The notes under the pieces were generated by a model, which saw only the letters and a program-made list of their open reading frames with translations, had not been told where the DNA came from and did no database searches. Shown here piece by piece: positions 1-10,747 of a stretch of 64,000 nucleotides of DNA. The stretch comes from Allantophomopsis cytisporea (Eukaryota > Ascomycota > Leotiomycetes > Phacidiales > Phacidiaceae): assembly GCA_024752435.1 (NCBI GenBank), contig CP103031.1:1608001-1672000 (forward strand). The letters run 5' to 3'. The first letter of the stretch is position 1; the number at the start of each line of letters is the position of its first letter. Made by a program: the position numbers and the translations under genes.

Positions 1-1
1 C

Positions 2-3000
2 GAAATTATCGATGAAATTGGAAGAGGTCAACATGGAAAGGTCAAGCTTGCACGAAGTTTGGAGTCGGGCAACTTTGTGGCCATCAAAATCATACAACGC
101 TTTTCGAAGAAACGACGGTTGGGAAAGGTGACAATGTCCCCGGAAACGAAGACGAAACGAGAGATTGCAATTCTCAAGAAAATTCGACACCCTAATGTTG
201 TTGGTCTGTTGGAGGTTATCGACGATCCGGAGCTCAAGAAGATATACATGGTCCTAGAACATGTCGCCAAGGGGGAGATTCAGTGGCGAAAGAAGGGTCC
301 ACACTCAATATGTGCATTCGAACGTAGAAGGATAGAGCGTGATCTTCGAGGTGAATGGGATATGGGCGAATCTGAGAAACACTTCAGACAACAAGAGAGA
401 CGTCGACTTAGGCATGAGGCTTTTCGACAAAAGGCACTGGAGAAACAGCGGAAAGCGGAACATTGGAGTAACGAACATGGTAATGATGATGAAGATGATG
501 GGCATCCTTTATCTCGACAGCCGACCGACGACTCAAATTCGCTTTCTCTAGTGCGTTCACATACCTCCTATGTGCGGTCGAATCCAGGTTCTCGTGTACC
601 ATCAACAGCGCCTTCAGCAAATAGCTCTCGTGCGCATACCCCTCTCCCAATCGAACAAGACATTGGGCCACTGGATAGTGACAACGAAGATGAGACGCCC
701 GGTCCTCTACCATCCTATTCACGGGACAACCGAAGCTCTGTTCATGAGAGTATCTTTGGTTCGTACCAGGAAGAGCCTGCCTTCCGTGGGAGATCACCGA
801 GCATGGCGGACAGCATTATATCTCACATGTCATCAAATGATGGATATCACGACCCATTTGAGGATGACTTTTCATATGTTCCATGTTTTACTTTCAATCA
901 AGCTCGTTCAGCTTTTAGAGATACTGTGCTTGGTTTGGAATACCTTCATTATGAGGGTATTGTCCATCGCGATATCAAGCCTGCAAACTTGTTATGGACG
1001 AGTACGGGTCGTGTGAAAATTTCGGATTTTGGTGTTTCATATTTTGGAAGACCCATAAGAGACGGTGAGCATGATGAGAACCTCTCCGAATCAGATGCTC
1101 GCGACTTCGACAATGATCTCGAGTTGGCCAAGACGGTTGGCACACCCGCTTTCTTTGCGCCTGAGCTCTGCTTCACCGATCTCAATATTCCACAACCGAA
1201 AGTCAGCGAGCAGATCGACGTATGGTCTCTCGGTGTCACGTTGTATTGTTTGATTTACGCCAGAATACCGTTTTTAGCAGAGGATGAATGGCAGCTATTT
1301 AAAGCGATTGCTCAAGAAGAAGTACATATACCCAGGAGACGTCTCAAACCTGTTAATAACCACGCCAAGTTCGAGGATAGAGAAGGGCCAGAGGAGGATC
1401 CATCAAGTTATCGAGAGGAGCATGATCTGGAAATGGAGGATGTTGATGATGAATTATATGATTTACTCAGACGTATGATGCTGAAGGATCCAGCAGAACG
1501 GATAAAGTTGAGGGAGGTCAAGAGACACCCTTGGACTCTCCGGGGAATTACGGATGTTATAGGCTGGCTTGACGATACCGATCCATCGCGGGCTCATTCT
1601 GGTCGACGAATCCAGGTTGATGATCGCGAATTGGAACGTGCCGTGGTGCCGATTACGTTCTTGGAACGAGCAAGATCCGCCGTTAAAAAGGCTGTTGGTA
1701 AGGTCATCGGTGCCACAAGAGGTGATAGATCGGAAGGGTCGCGGAAGAGAGCCACAAGTAGCGTTGGAAGTTCATCAGGAGAAGTGTCTCAAGTCCATAC
1801 TCCTTTGGCTTTGACTTCACCGCATGTTTCCGGTTCTCGTCGGCCGAGTCTAAAGGGTGAGGACACTTATTTCCCCCCTTCCCAACATCCTTGGGAACAA
1901 CATCATCCTCTATCACAGAGTGTCACAGTCAGTCCAGATGAGACTGGTAAAGAGGACTCTTTTGACGAAAATATTGCACAGTTGTCTTTTCTCACCGGTC
2001 TTCGGCGTTACCCATCCAGCATAGACTCCGACGGGACCAGACCCGGACTACCCGAACGAACCGTTTCTGCAGCTGCCTCCATCCAAACCGTAGTCCATGA
2101 TCGGGGACATGCCCGTTCAGGGTCAATGACTACACCAGCTTCGACCGGAATTCTTCCGAATACGGAGACCATTGTCGATTCTTATTTTACAGGTCATGAC
2201 GGCGGTATTGTAAGTGGGAGACGTGATTCACGGACAGGCCCGAGGGACAGTATTGACGATGGACTAAGTCGAGCGAGATCAGTTGATCGTGTCTTGTTCA
2301 CTTCCGATGACAAGCATGGTGCAGCAAGTCTTGCTATCAGCACCGCTGTCGCTCCGGGGGCATTTCAACGCTCTCGATCATCTCAGGACTCACTTATATC
2401 AAGATCATTTGATAGCAGTCCAAGTCATTTGGATCACCACGCACCATTTTTCTCGCCATATATGATCGCTACTTACCAAAATTGCCAGTGTCATATGCCA
2501 CCCCCTCACACGGCAGCAGACCATTCCTATATATCCACAATACCTGAAGAAAGACCTTCTACCGCAACCCAAAAATCCATGGACCCGACGACACCAGCAC
2601 CACGAATCTATCGAGCGTCCACACCAGAGTCTTTTGCTAGAGCCGAGGCACAGCTTGCGAGACGTCAACAGCAGGAACATGATGCCGAGCAAAGGAAACA
2701 GGAGGAAAAGAGTTCCCGACCAAATGGAAGCATGTTGGAAGCTGAATGCCCACCATCTCCTGATGATGAGATTTTCATTGCCAGAGAGAATAATCTTCGC
2801 CAAAAGTCTTGCAGCTCCATCAACTCGTCAGGGATTTTGAGTCCAATTTCACCATTTGATGTTGCAAGTCCGACGAGTAGTGTGGATTTGGATTCGAGCA
2901 ATGGGCAACCTATTGCCAGTGACCAGAGTCTGCCACAACTGGTCTCGACTTCGACCTCCTCCAGCGCATCCTACATCTCCAAGCCATCCTTTTCGCATCC

Positions 3001-3313
3001 TTCAGGATCAGATCATACTCCTGAAACCGTCACACCTGCTACCTTGACGAAACAAAGCTCAAGGGAAGAAGAGCATACTCCGACTGCGATGAGTTTGGCT
3101 TCTAGCTATCTCACCGATGATGACGATGGATATGTGGGAGACCAGGACTTGGCTGTAGTGGCAGATGACAGTGATGATTCTGACGAAGGACTTACTATGG
3201 GACTGAGAAAAGGAAAGAAATTTATTCTAGGACCGGGAGGGGTCGGGAGAAGAGGTACAAATGCTAGTGTTGGCAGTACAGAGACTGCGAAGAAGGTTCC
3301 TATGAACGGATAA
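2..3313 (+). CDS. CaMKK / SNF1-activating-type Ser/Thr kinase (5' partial)
   Basis: The frame is already open at base 2, so the true start lies left of the window; 1103 codons are visible before TAA. Kinase landmarks: glycine loop GRGQHGKV (about residues 7-14), VAIK lysine, catalytic HRDIKPANLL (about 322), DFG (about 342) and the activation segment GTPAFFAPE. That segment and the overall layout match the fungal CaMKK/Sak1-Ssp1 class, which phosphorylates CaM kinases and SNF1/AMPK. About 200 acidic, Arg- and Ser-rich residues are inserted between the hinge and helix E, as I recall for fungal members. A long Ser/Pro-rich C-terminal tail (about 600 residues) follows, probably disordered and regulatory. 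No intron is needed. The likely substrate kinase cmkA lies downstream on the same strand. The class is firm; which paralogue it is remains inference. Confidence 0.9.
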   Translation, partial: EIIDEIGRGQHGKVKLARSLESGNFVAIKIIQRFSKKRRLGKVTMSPETKTKREIAILKKIRHPNVVGLLEVIDDPELKKIYMVLEHVAKGEIQWRKKGPHSICAFERRRIERDLRGEWDMGESEKHFRQQERRRLRHEAFRQKALEKQRKAEHWSNEHGNDDEDDGHPLSRQPTDDSNSLSLVRSHTSYVRSNPGSRVPSTAPSANSSRAHTPLPIEQDIGPLDSDNEDETPGPLPSYSRDNRSSVHESIFGSYQEEPAFRGRSPSMADSIISHMSSNDGYHDPFEDDFSYVPCFTFNQARSAFRDTVLGLEYLHYEGIVHRDIKPANLLWTSTGRVKISDFGVSYFGRPIRDGEHDENLSESDARDFDNDLELAKTVGTPAFFAPELCFTDLNIPQPKVSEQIDVWSLGVTLYCLIYARIPFLAEDEWQLFKAIAQEEVHIPRRRLKPVNNHAKFEDREGPEEDPSSYREEHDLEMEDVDDELYDLLRRMMLKDPAERIKLREVKRHPWTLRGITDVIGWLDDTDPSRAHSGRRIQVDDRELERAVVPITFLERARSAVKKAVGKVIGATRGDRSEGSRKRATSSVGSSSGEVSQVHTPLALTSPHVSGSRRPSLKGEDTYFPPSQHPWEQHHPLSQSVTVSPDETGKEDSFDENIAQLSFLTGLRRYPSSIDSDGTRPGLPERTVSAAASIQTVVHDRGHARSGSMTTPASTGILPNTETIVDSYFTGHDGGIVSGRRDSRTGPRDSIDDGLSRARSVDRVLFTSDDKHGAASLAISTAVAPGAFQRSRSSQDSLISRSFDSSPSHLDHHAPFFSPYMIATYQNCQCHMPPPHTAADHSYISTIPEERPSTATQKSMDPTTPAPRIYRASTPESFARAEAQLARRQQQEHDAEQRKQEEKSSRPNGSMLEAECPPSPDDEIFIARENNLRQKSCSSINSSGILSPISPFDVASPTSSVDLDSSNGQPIASDQSLPQLVSTSTSSSASYISKPSFSHPSGSDHTPETVTPATLTKQSSREEEHTPTAMSLASSYLTDDDDGYVGDQDLAVVADDSDDSDEGLTMGLRKGKKFILGPGGVGRRGTNASVGSTETAKKVPMNG

Positions 3314-3689
3314 TGCATGCAGGACTGTTTGGGTGCTGAGAGAGATTTTATGTAGCATAGATAGTCATTTAGCGTTTAGTTATGAGACACTAGATTTCTT
3401 TTTTTTTTTTTTTTTTTAATTCATGCGCCCTGATTATGTGAGCTATCAGATCACTCATATTATGAATTGGTTTGTGTTTCAAAGGGTGCCAGCCTGGATT
3501 TCAACGAATGCTAAGAGTTTGAATTTCAAACTAGAAGAGTCAACGCTATAGGTCACTACCCTTGCATGGAGACGAACGATATGGCCTCACCATATACACC
3601 AATCTGGCATGCCTGTATCTATCAATAAACGCCAAACCCAAACGCCATGCTCAGAAGCCCTCCATGCCATCCCTTAAGGTTCTCCCCGC
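3314..3689. other. convergent 3' intergenic region
   Basis: This lies between the 3' ends of the CaMKK-like gene and the UBE2W-like gene. It holds an uninterrupted T tract near 3399-3418 and presumably both 3' UTRs. I see no gene in it. Confidence 0.6.
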
Positions 3690-4212
3690 TCATACTGTAT
3701 TGTCGTGATAGTAGAAGTTGACATCTCTCGGCCTCGCACGGTTCATTCGAACAAACTCATCATTGCCCTCCGGCCTCTCCGACTTGGTATTGCCCGTCAA
3801 CATGCTCTGGATGCTCACACACACGCTCTCGACATTCTGCACCGGCGACCATCCCTGTGTGCCCAGTAGGTCCAGGCATATGTATCCATTGGTGTATATG
3901 TGCGGGTGCATGGGTATGGGTCGGTCATCGCTCTTCTTGAAGACTACTTCTGGCGGCTCTGCAGACCGGTCAGTATTGCGACATCCACTCGCTACGTGGC
4001 AGGCCAGCGTGCATACCTATGGGGTAGGATTTGCTGAACATGAACTTCAATGTGTATGTCTGGTTCTTGTACAGTGGGTTGTCGTCCATCACCTTGATGT
4101 CCATCAGCCATTCCTCGAAGTTGTCGGCCTTCACCAGTGTGATTCCTGGCGGTAGCTGGCCTGTCTGCAGCTTCATGAGCTCCTTCGACAGCCTTTTGGT
4201 GGCGAACGTCAT
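3690..4212 (-). CDS. UBE2W-type ubiquitin-conjugating enzyme E2
   Basis: Two exons, 4212-4017 and 3958-3690, with a 58-nt intron (GTATGC...CTGCAG), give 154 residues, close to the roughly 151 of animal UBE2W. The UBC fold is complete. Catalytic Cys93 lies in HPHIYTNGYICLDLL, and the C-terminal block DEFVRMNRARPRDVNFYYHD resembles UBE2W/UBC16 rather than the general UBC4/5 enzymes. UBE2W enzymes attach ubiquitin to flexible protein N-termini, and the same activity is inferred here. Translating through the intron gives a frame that ends soon after, which explains the apparent break. A TGAGC pentamer repeat lies about 30 bp upstream of the start. Confidence 0.9.
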
Positions 4213-4241
4213 GGTGTGCTTCGTTCGGTGGGCGCCCTTGT

Positions 4242-4268
4242 TGAGCTGAGCTGAGCTGAGCTGAGCTG
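4242..4268. repeat. (TGAGC)n pentamer repeat
   Basis: About five perfect tandem TGAGC units sit in the 5' leader or promoter of the UBE2W-like gene. Confidence 0.85.
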
Positions 4269-5030
4269 TGCGACGGCGAACGGAGGGAGGGCGGGCAGGG
4301 CAGGCAGGCGCGTTAAGCGCAAGATCGAGGGAGGAAGTGGCCGATGCGTGAGGGTGAGGGTGGGGGAATGTAGATGCGCAATTCCAAATGCGAAGATGAA
4401 TGCTATGTGTGCGTGCTGGGATTTGACTTTATCGATGATTCACAATGCGGGGTGATGAATGTTGACTTGTGAGTCGGAGCAATGTTGGGGATGACTTTCC
4501 GTTGGCTCGGCCTTGGTACGTACATACATACGCACATCTGTTGCTTGCTTGTGTCTGGTGGTCGGTCGGTCTTATCGATTAGGATATCGCTAAGGCAGAG
4601 CCGCATATCCGGCGCAGGTGGTTTTGGTTTTGGTGGTGGATGGGTTTTGGCTGGAGTGCTTGGGTAGGGTGGGTGGGTAGGCCAGGCTAGGTACATTCTT
4701 CTTCCCTCAAGACCCTGCTTTCTTGGTGTCGTGCGAAGATCTCACTTGCTTGGTCCGAGCGAGAAGAGCGAGAAAGTGAGTGGGTAGATTCAGCTGAGCA
4801 GGGTGAAGGATGACATTGACATCGTCTAGAGTTCACTGTTGTTACTTGATACATAATTGGGAAGTGTTCTTCATCTAAGGCTGAAAGGCTGAAAGGCTCT
4901 TCTGGTCGTCCACTGTGTAATCTCACTTGATTTACGATACTGCTGCGTATGTATGCAGTTGAACAGGGCTGAAACACTCGTTCCATTTGATACAGTCCTC
5001 TGACTTATATGTGTACTGTGCATCTAAGGG

Positions 5031-5090
5031 GTCTGTCTGTCCGTCTGTCTGTCTGTCTGTCTGTTCTGTCTGTCTGTCTGTTCTGTCTGT
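5031..5090. repeat. (TCTG)n microsatellite
   Basis: Tandem TCTG units interrupted twice by TTC slips, about 60 bp in all. Confidence 0.9.
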
Positions 5091-5535
5091 ACTCTGAGCT
5101 GAACCAACGGCATGGGCTAGGTGCCAAACTCATGAGAACTTCAAGCTCCGTGCATCGTCCGAGGTTGAGGTGTAAGATTCACTACCTCAGACTAGATCGA
5201 CGTGAAGCGGAGCATATATGAGTCCTGAAGTATGGAATGCATGTAGGCAGTATGTACTGCGTATGTACAAATGTTTTCACATCAGGTAGAGTGAGAGTAT
5301 GTACATACATGCATACACGCCTGATTGCACACCATACAACACATTCCATACTCTATTTCAAGCGAATGAGGGATGTAGTTATTCCATGGTCAAAAGTCTT
5401 GCTCTTCCCAATGCCCAATGCCAAATGCCAAATCCAAAAGACCAGACGCCCAAAATTGCTATGAATAAATACAGAACCTTCTGCAATTTAATATGACGAT
5501 TTGCAGTCAGATTCCCCTGAATGATCCAGGAACAA

Positions 5536-5571
5536 CATCAACATCATCATCATCATCATCATCATCATCAA
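5536..5571. repeat. (CAT)n microsatellite
   Basis: Roughly ten tandem ATC/CAT triplets in non-coding sequence upstream of the CaM kinase gene. Confidence 0.9.
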
Positions 5572-6245
5572 CGACATCGAAATAAAGATGGGGAAACATC
5601 CAGCATTACACACCTGGTCCTGGGGGGCTGAGCCTGCACCGCTTTGTGTTCGGCAAGCATACCGCACGCTGCCTCAGCCACGGTCCTGTCAATTTGAGGG
5701 ATGTGGTGGCAGTCAGCCCCACTAACAGCTGCGCATCCGCACCCAATTCCGTCCAAAAAAGAAGTGTTGGAGAGACTCAGACATAAGGTACACTCGACAA
5801 GACAAGCAGAAAGAAAGAAAGAAAGCCCTTTCTCCAATTAATCCTGGAAATCAATCCTGGACTGGGAAAAGTCTGCTTCATTATCTTCCTCTTCATCCTC
5901 ATCCTTCTCTTCTCTTCCCTTCTCTTCTTCTTGTCTTTTTTCGCTTTCTCATCATCTTCCACAGCCGACAATCTCCTCATCTCCCCCATTAGATTGAAGG
6001 GTTGATCGTGTTTCCACTATATCTGTTTACAGCTCTCGACCCCTCGCGAGTTACCCTCATTATCGCCAACCATCGGGCCACGAAGTGTCATTGCGCTCTC
6101 CGCGTCGACTCCAACATAAACCAGACACGTTGGAAAACACCAATCCTTCTCATCCCCAAGTCATACAATTGAGAGTCGATAATATCAATTATCTACGAAC
6201 TCATCCCAACATTTTTAGGCGGTCGCAACTGCCATTACAGCAGTC

Positions 6246-7852
6246 ATGAGTTGTGAGTTATCACCTTTCCCCTTCCGCCCCCAGTTCACCCCGCATCACA
6301 TTTGCAACTCCCCCACGTCGAGTCATATCACCTATATTTCTTACCTATTCGTGCAACTACTCTCCATATGACTTTCTCGTTCGTCAATAATAATGTCTTC
6401 TCCAGTCTCCAACATGTTGAACAAGCTGCACGGTCAGCCAGAGAGCTACGATAAGAAGTACGTGGCTCGTACCCACAAAGCCTTCCAGAGCTGACGAGAG
6501 ATAGAGCAAAATACCGATTCGGACGAACATTGGGTGCAGGAACATATGGAATTGTTCGCGAAGCAGACTGCTCTCAGGGCAAGGTTGCCGTGAAGATTAT
6601 TCTCAAGAAGAATGTTAAGGGAAACGAGCAGATGGTATACGACGAGCTTGAGATGTTGCAGAAGATGAAGCACCCGCATATTGTAAAGTTTGTGGACTGG
6701 TTTGAATCAAGGGTATATCCTTTTCGATATTCTGTAAAAGGAGGGAAACTAATGATAAGCAGGATAAATATTATATCGTCACACAGCTCGCTACTGGTGG
6801 TGAATTGTTCGATCGTATTTGCGAACAGGGGAAATTCACAGAAAAGGATGCTTCCCAGACAATTCGACAGGTTCTTGAGGCTGTGGACTATCTTCATCGC
6901 AACAACGTGGTTCACAGAGGTTCGTAGCCAAAAATCCCCCACTGCTATAACCTAGACTAATGCCCCCTTAGATTTGAAACCTGAGAATCTCCTTTATCTC
7001 ACAACCGATCCTCAATCTGATCTCGTTCTTGCCGATTTTGGTATTGCCAAGATGCTTGACTCTCGCGACGAAGTTCTCACTACAATGGCTGGTTCTTTCG
7101 GATATGCGGCTCCCGAAGTCATGCTTAAGAAGGGACACGGAAAGCCTGTTGATATGTGGTCCTTGGGTGTTATCACCTACACTCTTCTCTGCGGTTACTC
7201 TCCTTTCCGCAGTGAGAACCTTCAGGATTTGATCGAGGAATGTACCAGTGCCAAGGTCATTTTCCATGAGAGATACTGGAAGGATGTCAGTGATGACGCA
7301 AAGAATTTCATTGGACAATTGCTCCAACCAGATCCAGAGGATCGTTCTACTTCGCAGGTAATTCTTGTGACTACTTCTAGGTTTTTCTTACTAACAGCAG
7401 CATAGGAAGCACTTCGTCATCCATGGCTCAGCGGAAAGAGCGCTACCGATCACAACTTGTTACCAGAGATCCGTGCCTACATGGCCAAGGCCCGTCTTCG
7501 TCGTGGTATCGAAATTGTCAAATTGGCAAACCGTATCGAAGCTTTGAAGATGCAAGAAGACGAGGAGGAAGATGCTCCAGGACAAGCCGATGTCCCAGCT
7601 AACGCTCAATCATCAGCTGCCGAGGCACTCAATACCCCTGCTTCTGAGGAGCCACCCAAAGGGCTCCCAGCCGATCAGACTGCAGGTGGACACCATGGAG
7701 GAAAGAAGAGCTTGGGCAGTATTGCAAGAGGGGCAATCTTCAGAGAAGTTGTCTTGGCAAAGGTTAGGGAGATGAAGGAGCAGGAGCAGGCCCTGAAGGT
7801 TGAGAGTGAGGCTATTGAAAAGGATGCAAAGAGAAGAAGTTTCCAGGGTTGA
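6246..7852 (+). CDS. Ca2+/calmodulin-dependent protein kinase (cmkA type)
   Basis: Six exons: 6246-6252, 6406-6457, 6505-6712, 6763-6919, 6972-7357, 7406-7852; 418 residues. I chose the start at 6246 (7-nt coding exon, GTGAGT donor) because it gives MSFSNMLNKL, which fits my memory of fungal CaMK N-termini; a later ATG at 6393 gives a slightly different N-terminus. Kinase motifs: LGAGTYGIVREA, VAVK, HRDLKPENLL, DFGIAK, and the activation loop TTMAGSFGYAAPEV with threonines an upstream kinase could modify. After the kinase domain, a basic stretch KARLRRGIEIVKLANRIEAL is the likely autoinhibitory and calmodulin-binding helix. Cytosolic Ca2+ signalling is inferred. The 6920 intron uses an unusual GTTCGT donor. 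Confidence 0.93.
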
Positions 7853-8202
7853 TTGTGTAGATGGATGTTTGGCGTATCCTTTTGATTGCCCGCTTGTGTG
7901 GATGAGATACCAAGTTATCAGGATGCACGGTTGATTGGGTTCGGTTTTTGAGGGAATCAGTATTGTAGGGTTTGAATGAAATTGGGTTCATGGGAGTTGA
8001 GATCAGGATTGTGATTTGGTAGCATGTGATATTTGAGAGTATGCGGATGCTTAAATCAGAATTCATAAGTGAGATAAAATTGAGTTTTCGACGAGTTCAT
8101 CAAGTCATGAAGACATTGATACTGAAGTTCTCGCACCCAATTTTCATCTCCCGCCATTTTCTGGAGAGGTTCTTGTAGTCCTGGCTGAAACACAGACATA
8201 CC
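7853..8202. other. convergent 3' intergenic region
   Basis: Lies between the 3' ends of cmkA and the small membrane-protein gene. I see only presumptive 3' UTR sequence. Confidence 0.5.
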
Positions 8203-8496
8203 TCACTCAAATAAGTACGTCCATATAGCTCGTAAGAACACCACCACGAAAAAAGCCCCCGTCAGAAAAATAAAAACCAACAGTGCAAGCATGGCAAACG
8301 TTCCAGCATTGTCTACCACCTCCTTGATGAATTCTCCAATCCAAGCAAGAACCGGATTTGGGCTACGGTTCCCACGCGTTGCCCGGACATTACCGCTGTT
8401 GGCTATCGGCGCTGATAGGAACGGGTCGTGCTCCTCCTTGATAGGCGTGTTGTCCGTTTGGCTCTGCTCGTCGTCGAACTGTTTGGTATGATCCAT
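8203..8496 (-). CDS. small single-pass membrane protein, unknown
   Basis: A 97-residue frame from ATG at 8496. The first 50 residues are polar and acidic (MDHTKQFDDEQSQTDNTP...). The C-terminal third holds one strongly hydrophobic helix, about residues 68-92 (AGTFAMLALLVFIFLTGAFF), followed by RAIWTYLFE, so it looks like a tail-anchored protein. The frame stays open upstream to an ATG at 8649, but that extension has a poor coding look. I do not recognise the family. The hydrophobic segment and the compositional contrast are the reasons for calling it real. Confidence 0.5.
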   Translation of the reverse strand: MDHTKQFDDEQSQTDNTPIKEEHDPFLSAPIANSGNVRATRGNRSPNPVLAWIGEFIKEVVDNAGTFAMLALLVFIFLTGAFFVVVFLRAIWTYLFE

Positions 8497-9485
8497 TTCG
8501 GGATGTATGGAATACGAAGCTCCTGGTGAGCAGTTATTGGTAAGATGGTATGCTTGGATATTGGATGCTAGTATTGCGGTTGTTAGTTGCCGTGGTACTC
8601 GCAGATGCAGAGTTGGGGTGTGGTCAATAATGCAGTGTCTACTCCGCAAGCTTTTATATATACTGGCGTGAGGCTGCGGTCATTGTAATGAGTTATATAA
8701 ACAGCTTGATACGCGGCTCGTCTACACGGCGTCTGTGCCATACCCCTGTTTAGTGCTTATTGTTTCCACGATGTCCCCTGACCTCGCCCGGCTGGGGTTG
8801 AGGTGGCTGTGGCGAGGCTGCCAAGAAAGCTTTTGTGTTGCTCTTGGGGTTACATCGTCTCCTATCTTTAGGTGATGGCTGTGGGTTCTGCCTAGAAGAC
8901 AGCCTTGTTCTTGGGTCTTCTGAAAACATAAGGTGAGGCTTAGTTGATTGCAGTTTGTCGGTTTCTTTTGGGACAGGGATGGTGAGGATGTTTGGCATGT
9001 CTTTGATGGGTTGAGATTGTTGAGATACATCGGAATTAAGTGTGTGGTATTTTTTTAGGCCTAGATGAAACTAGGATTCGTTGAATTTGAGATAAAGATC
9101 GTGATTTCTTGAATTTACTTGAACACAATGAGAACAATGAGTTAAAGCTTCAATGACTGAAATGGATGTGAGTCTATATCGCAAGTCGAGAAGATCATTG
9201 ACAAACTAGATCAGGCTTTTTGCTCTTGACTGTGACAGAACGAGTGGGGGAGCTTTAATGAAGTGACTCAAAGATGAGCGAAATACAATATTACTGTAGA
9301 ACTTTGATACATGTCTACTGGGCTTAATTCGTCCTATAAGGCTCTCGAACATATTCCTGATAGTCTCTACACTTGATCGGAGGTTCATGGTTCGTAAGGG
9401 GCGTCTAAGCTTTCTAAGAGACGTCTCACATTAAATTCAAGACACAAGGACATTTTAGAACTTAGATTTAATTCAATACCGTCAA
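8497..9485. other. intergenic region, no supported gene
   Basis: Open frames of about 80-100 codons occur around 8722-9030 on the minus strand, but they have no recognisable domain and a low-quality composition. A TATA-like stretch lies near 8655, just upstream of the longer open frame of the small membrane protein. Confidence 0.4.
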
Positions 9486-10149
9486 TTACGAAGTTGATGC
9501 AGTAACTTCAGTAGATGTATATGTAGCGCAGGTTGCCCCCGTTTGGTCGATAGTCAATTCTGCAGCGTCATTGTGACCACTAGCACATACTGTGTTGGCT
9601 GTCATTTGTCCTGAGCTTCCACCTGTATAAGTGACGAGAGTAACGTTAGATGAGGTACAAGGCTCGGCCTTGAAGTCAGTGCCATTAAATCCCACGCAAG
9701 CGTTTACATCAACAAGATCGGACCGAAAATCAGCTGTGAAGGTTCTTTGGACCAAGAGAACGTTTTGGCCGTTTAGAGTAGAGGGTGTTATCTGGCGATC
9801 AGCAGATGTATCAACACATGCAGCGTCAACCATTTCTCCTAATCAGACACCATGTTAGCAGACTGTAGGTTGTCAAGAATAGATTCTAAAAATGATAGCA
9901 TAAAGAAATGGCTGATTGACCATTGTTGCGGAAGGTTATGCATTCATTCCCAGAGATTCCTCCAACTTCAAATAGAACAATAGTTTGTGCACCTCGCACA
10001 AGTCCTGTGGACGAGTCTGTAGCAGTTGCAGCTGGCGCAGCTGATGTAGCTGCAATCGTACTTGAGGAAACGTGATGTTTTTTTGGTAGCGCCGAGACCA
10101 GAGATGCAGCAGAGTAAGCAACGAGCACAAGATAATGGATGCCCTTCAT
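9486..10149 (-). CDS. secreted cysteine-containing protein, unknown
   Basis: Two exons, 10149-9921 and 9838-9486, with an 82-nt intron (GTCAAT...GATTAG), give 193 residues. The N-terminus is a clear signal peptide (MKGIHYLVLVAYSAASLVSA, likely cut before LPKK). An Ala/Ser/Thr-rich linker to about residue 50 follows, probably O-glycosylated. The rest is a compact domain with six cysteines (NEC, AAC, NAC, EPC, TVC, ATC), enough for three disulphides, and no transmembrane helix. I recognise no enzyme family. An extracellular or cell-wall location is inferred, and an effector-like role is possible but unproven. It is transcribed away from COQ6. Confidence 0.75.
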
Positions 10150-10747
10150 TTCGAGTATATTGTTTTTATTCCCCAAAAAAGAAGGATAAAAAACAAACAC
10201 AAAAAAGACAAGAGAAACAAAGACTGATCTTGGAACGACTGAAAGCTGGAAAAGAAGTGGATGCAGCCAATCAAGAAGTAAAATGTCGAAGAGAGGATAT
10301 CAGAAAGTATAGCCGCTATAGAGTGTTATCGAACAGGAAATATGAACTCTTTTATAGGTTAGGAGACTTACTCTCCTTGGCCTGTTTTGCATCTCATCTT
10401 GAGACTGTTCTGGATCCATGAGAGATTCTAGTAGCTCAGATGGAGCAATATGCTCGCTCAGGCTCATGATCTTGGTTGACGTGAGGTTGAAACAGGAGAA
10501 GTCTGCTACCAATGATGTCGCAGGTCAACTCTATCAAAGCACAGTTTCATATTTTGAGACGAACTGAAAGGTAACTGCGATGTCAAATAATCCTTGGCGG
10601 CCCCATACAGTCTAGATGGGAGATGGTGTTCGTGAAGTACTATCTGATTGTCAGTGATAAGTGGATGTTCGCGCTTGTCGCGCTTAAATGTGATATGACG
10701 ATGACAGTCTCATACGATATTTCTACAACATCTCAGCCACTTCATCA
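10150..10747. promoter_or_regulatory. divergent promoter region, secreted protein/COQ6
   Basis: Shared upstream region of two divergent genes. It is A-rich around 10180-10290 and I see no gene in it. Confidence 0.5.

Larger units (their letters stand above)
4213..6245. promoter_or_regulatory. 2-kb divergent intergenic region, UBE2W/cmkA
   Basis: This separates the divergent UBE2W-like and CaM kinase genes and contains several simple repeats (TGAGC, TCTG, CAT). Pyrimidine-rich sequence from about 5870 to 5960 precedes the kinase leader, as is common near fungal promoters. I found no coding sequence I can support. Confidence 0.5.

Noticed and set aside
8722..9030. 102-codon minus-strand open frame
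   Set aside because: No domain, no splice context, and a competing overlapping frame in the same strand; not distinguishable from chance.
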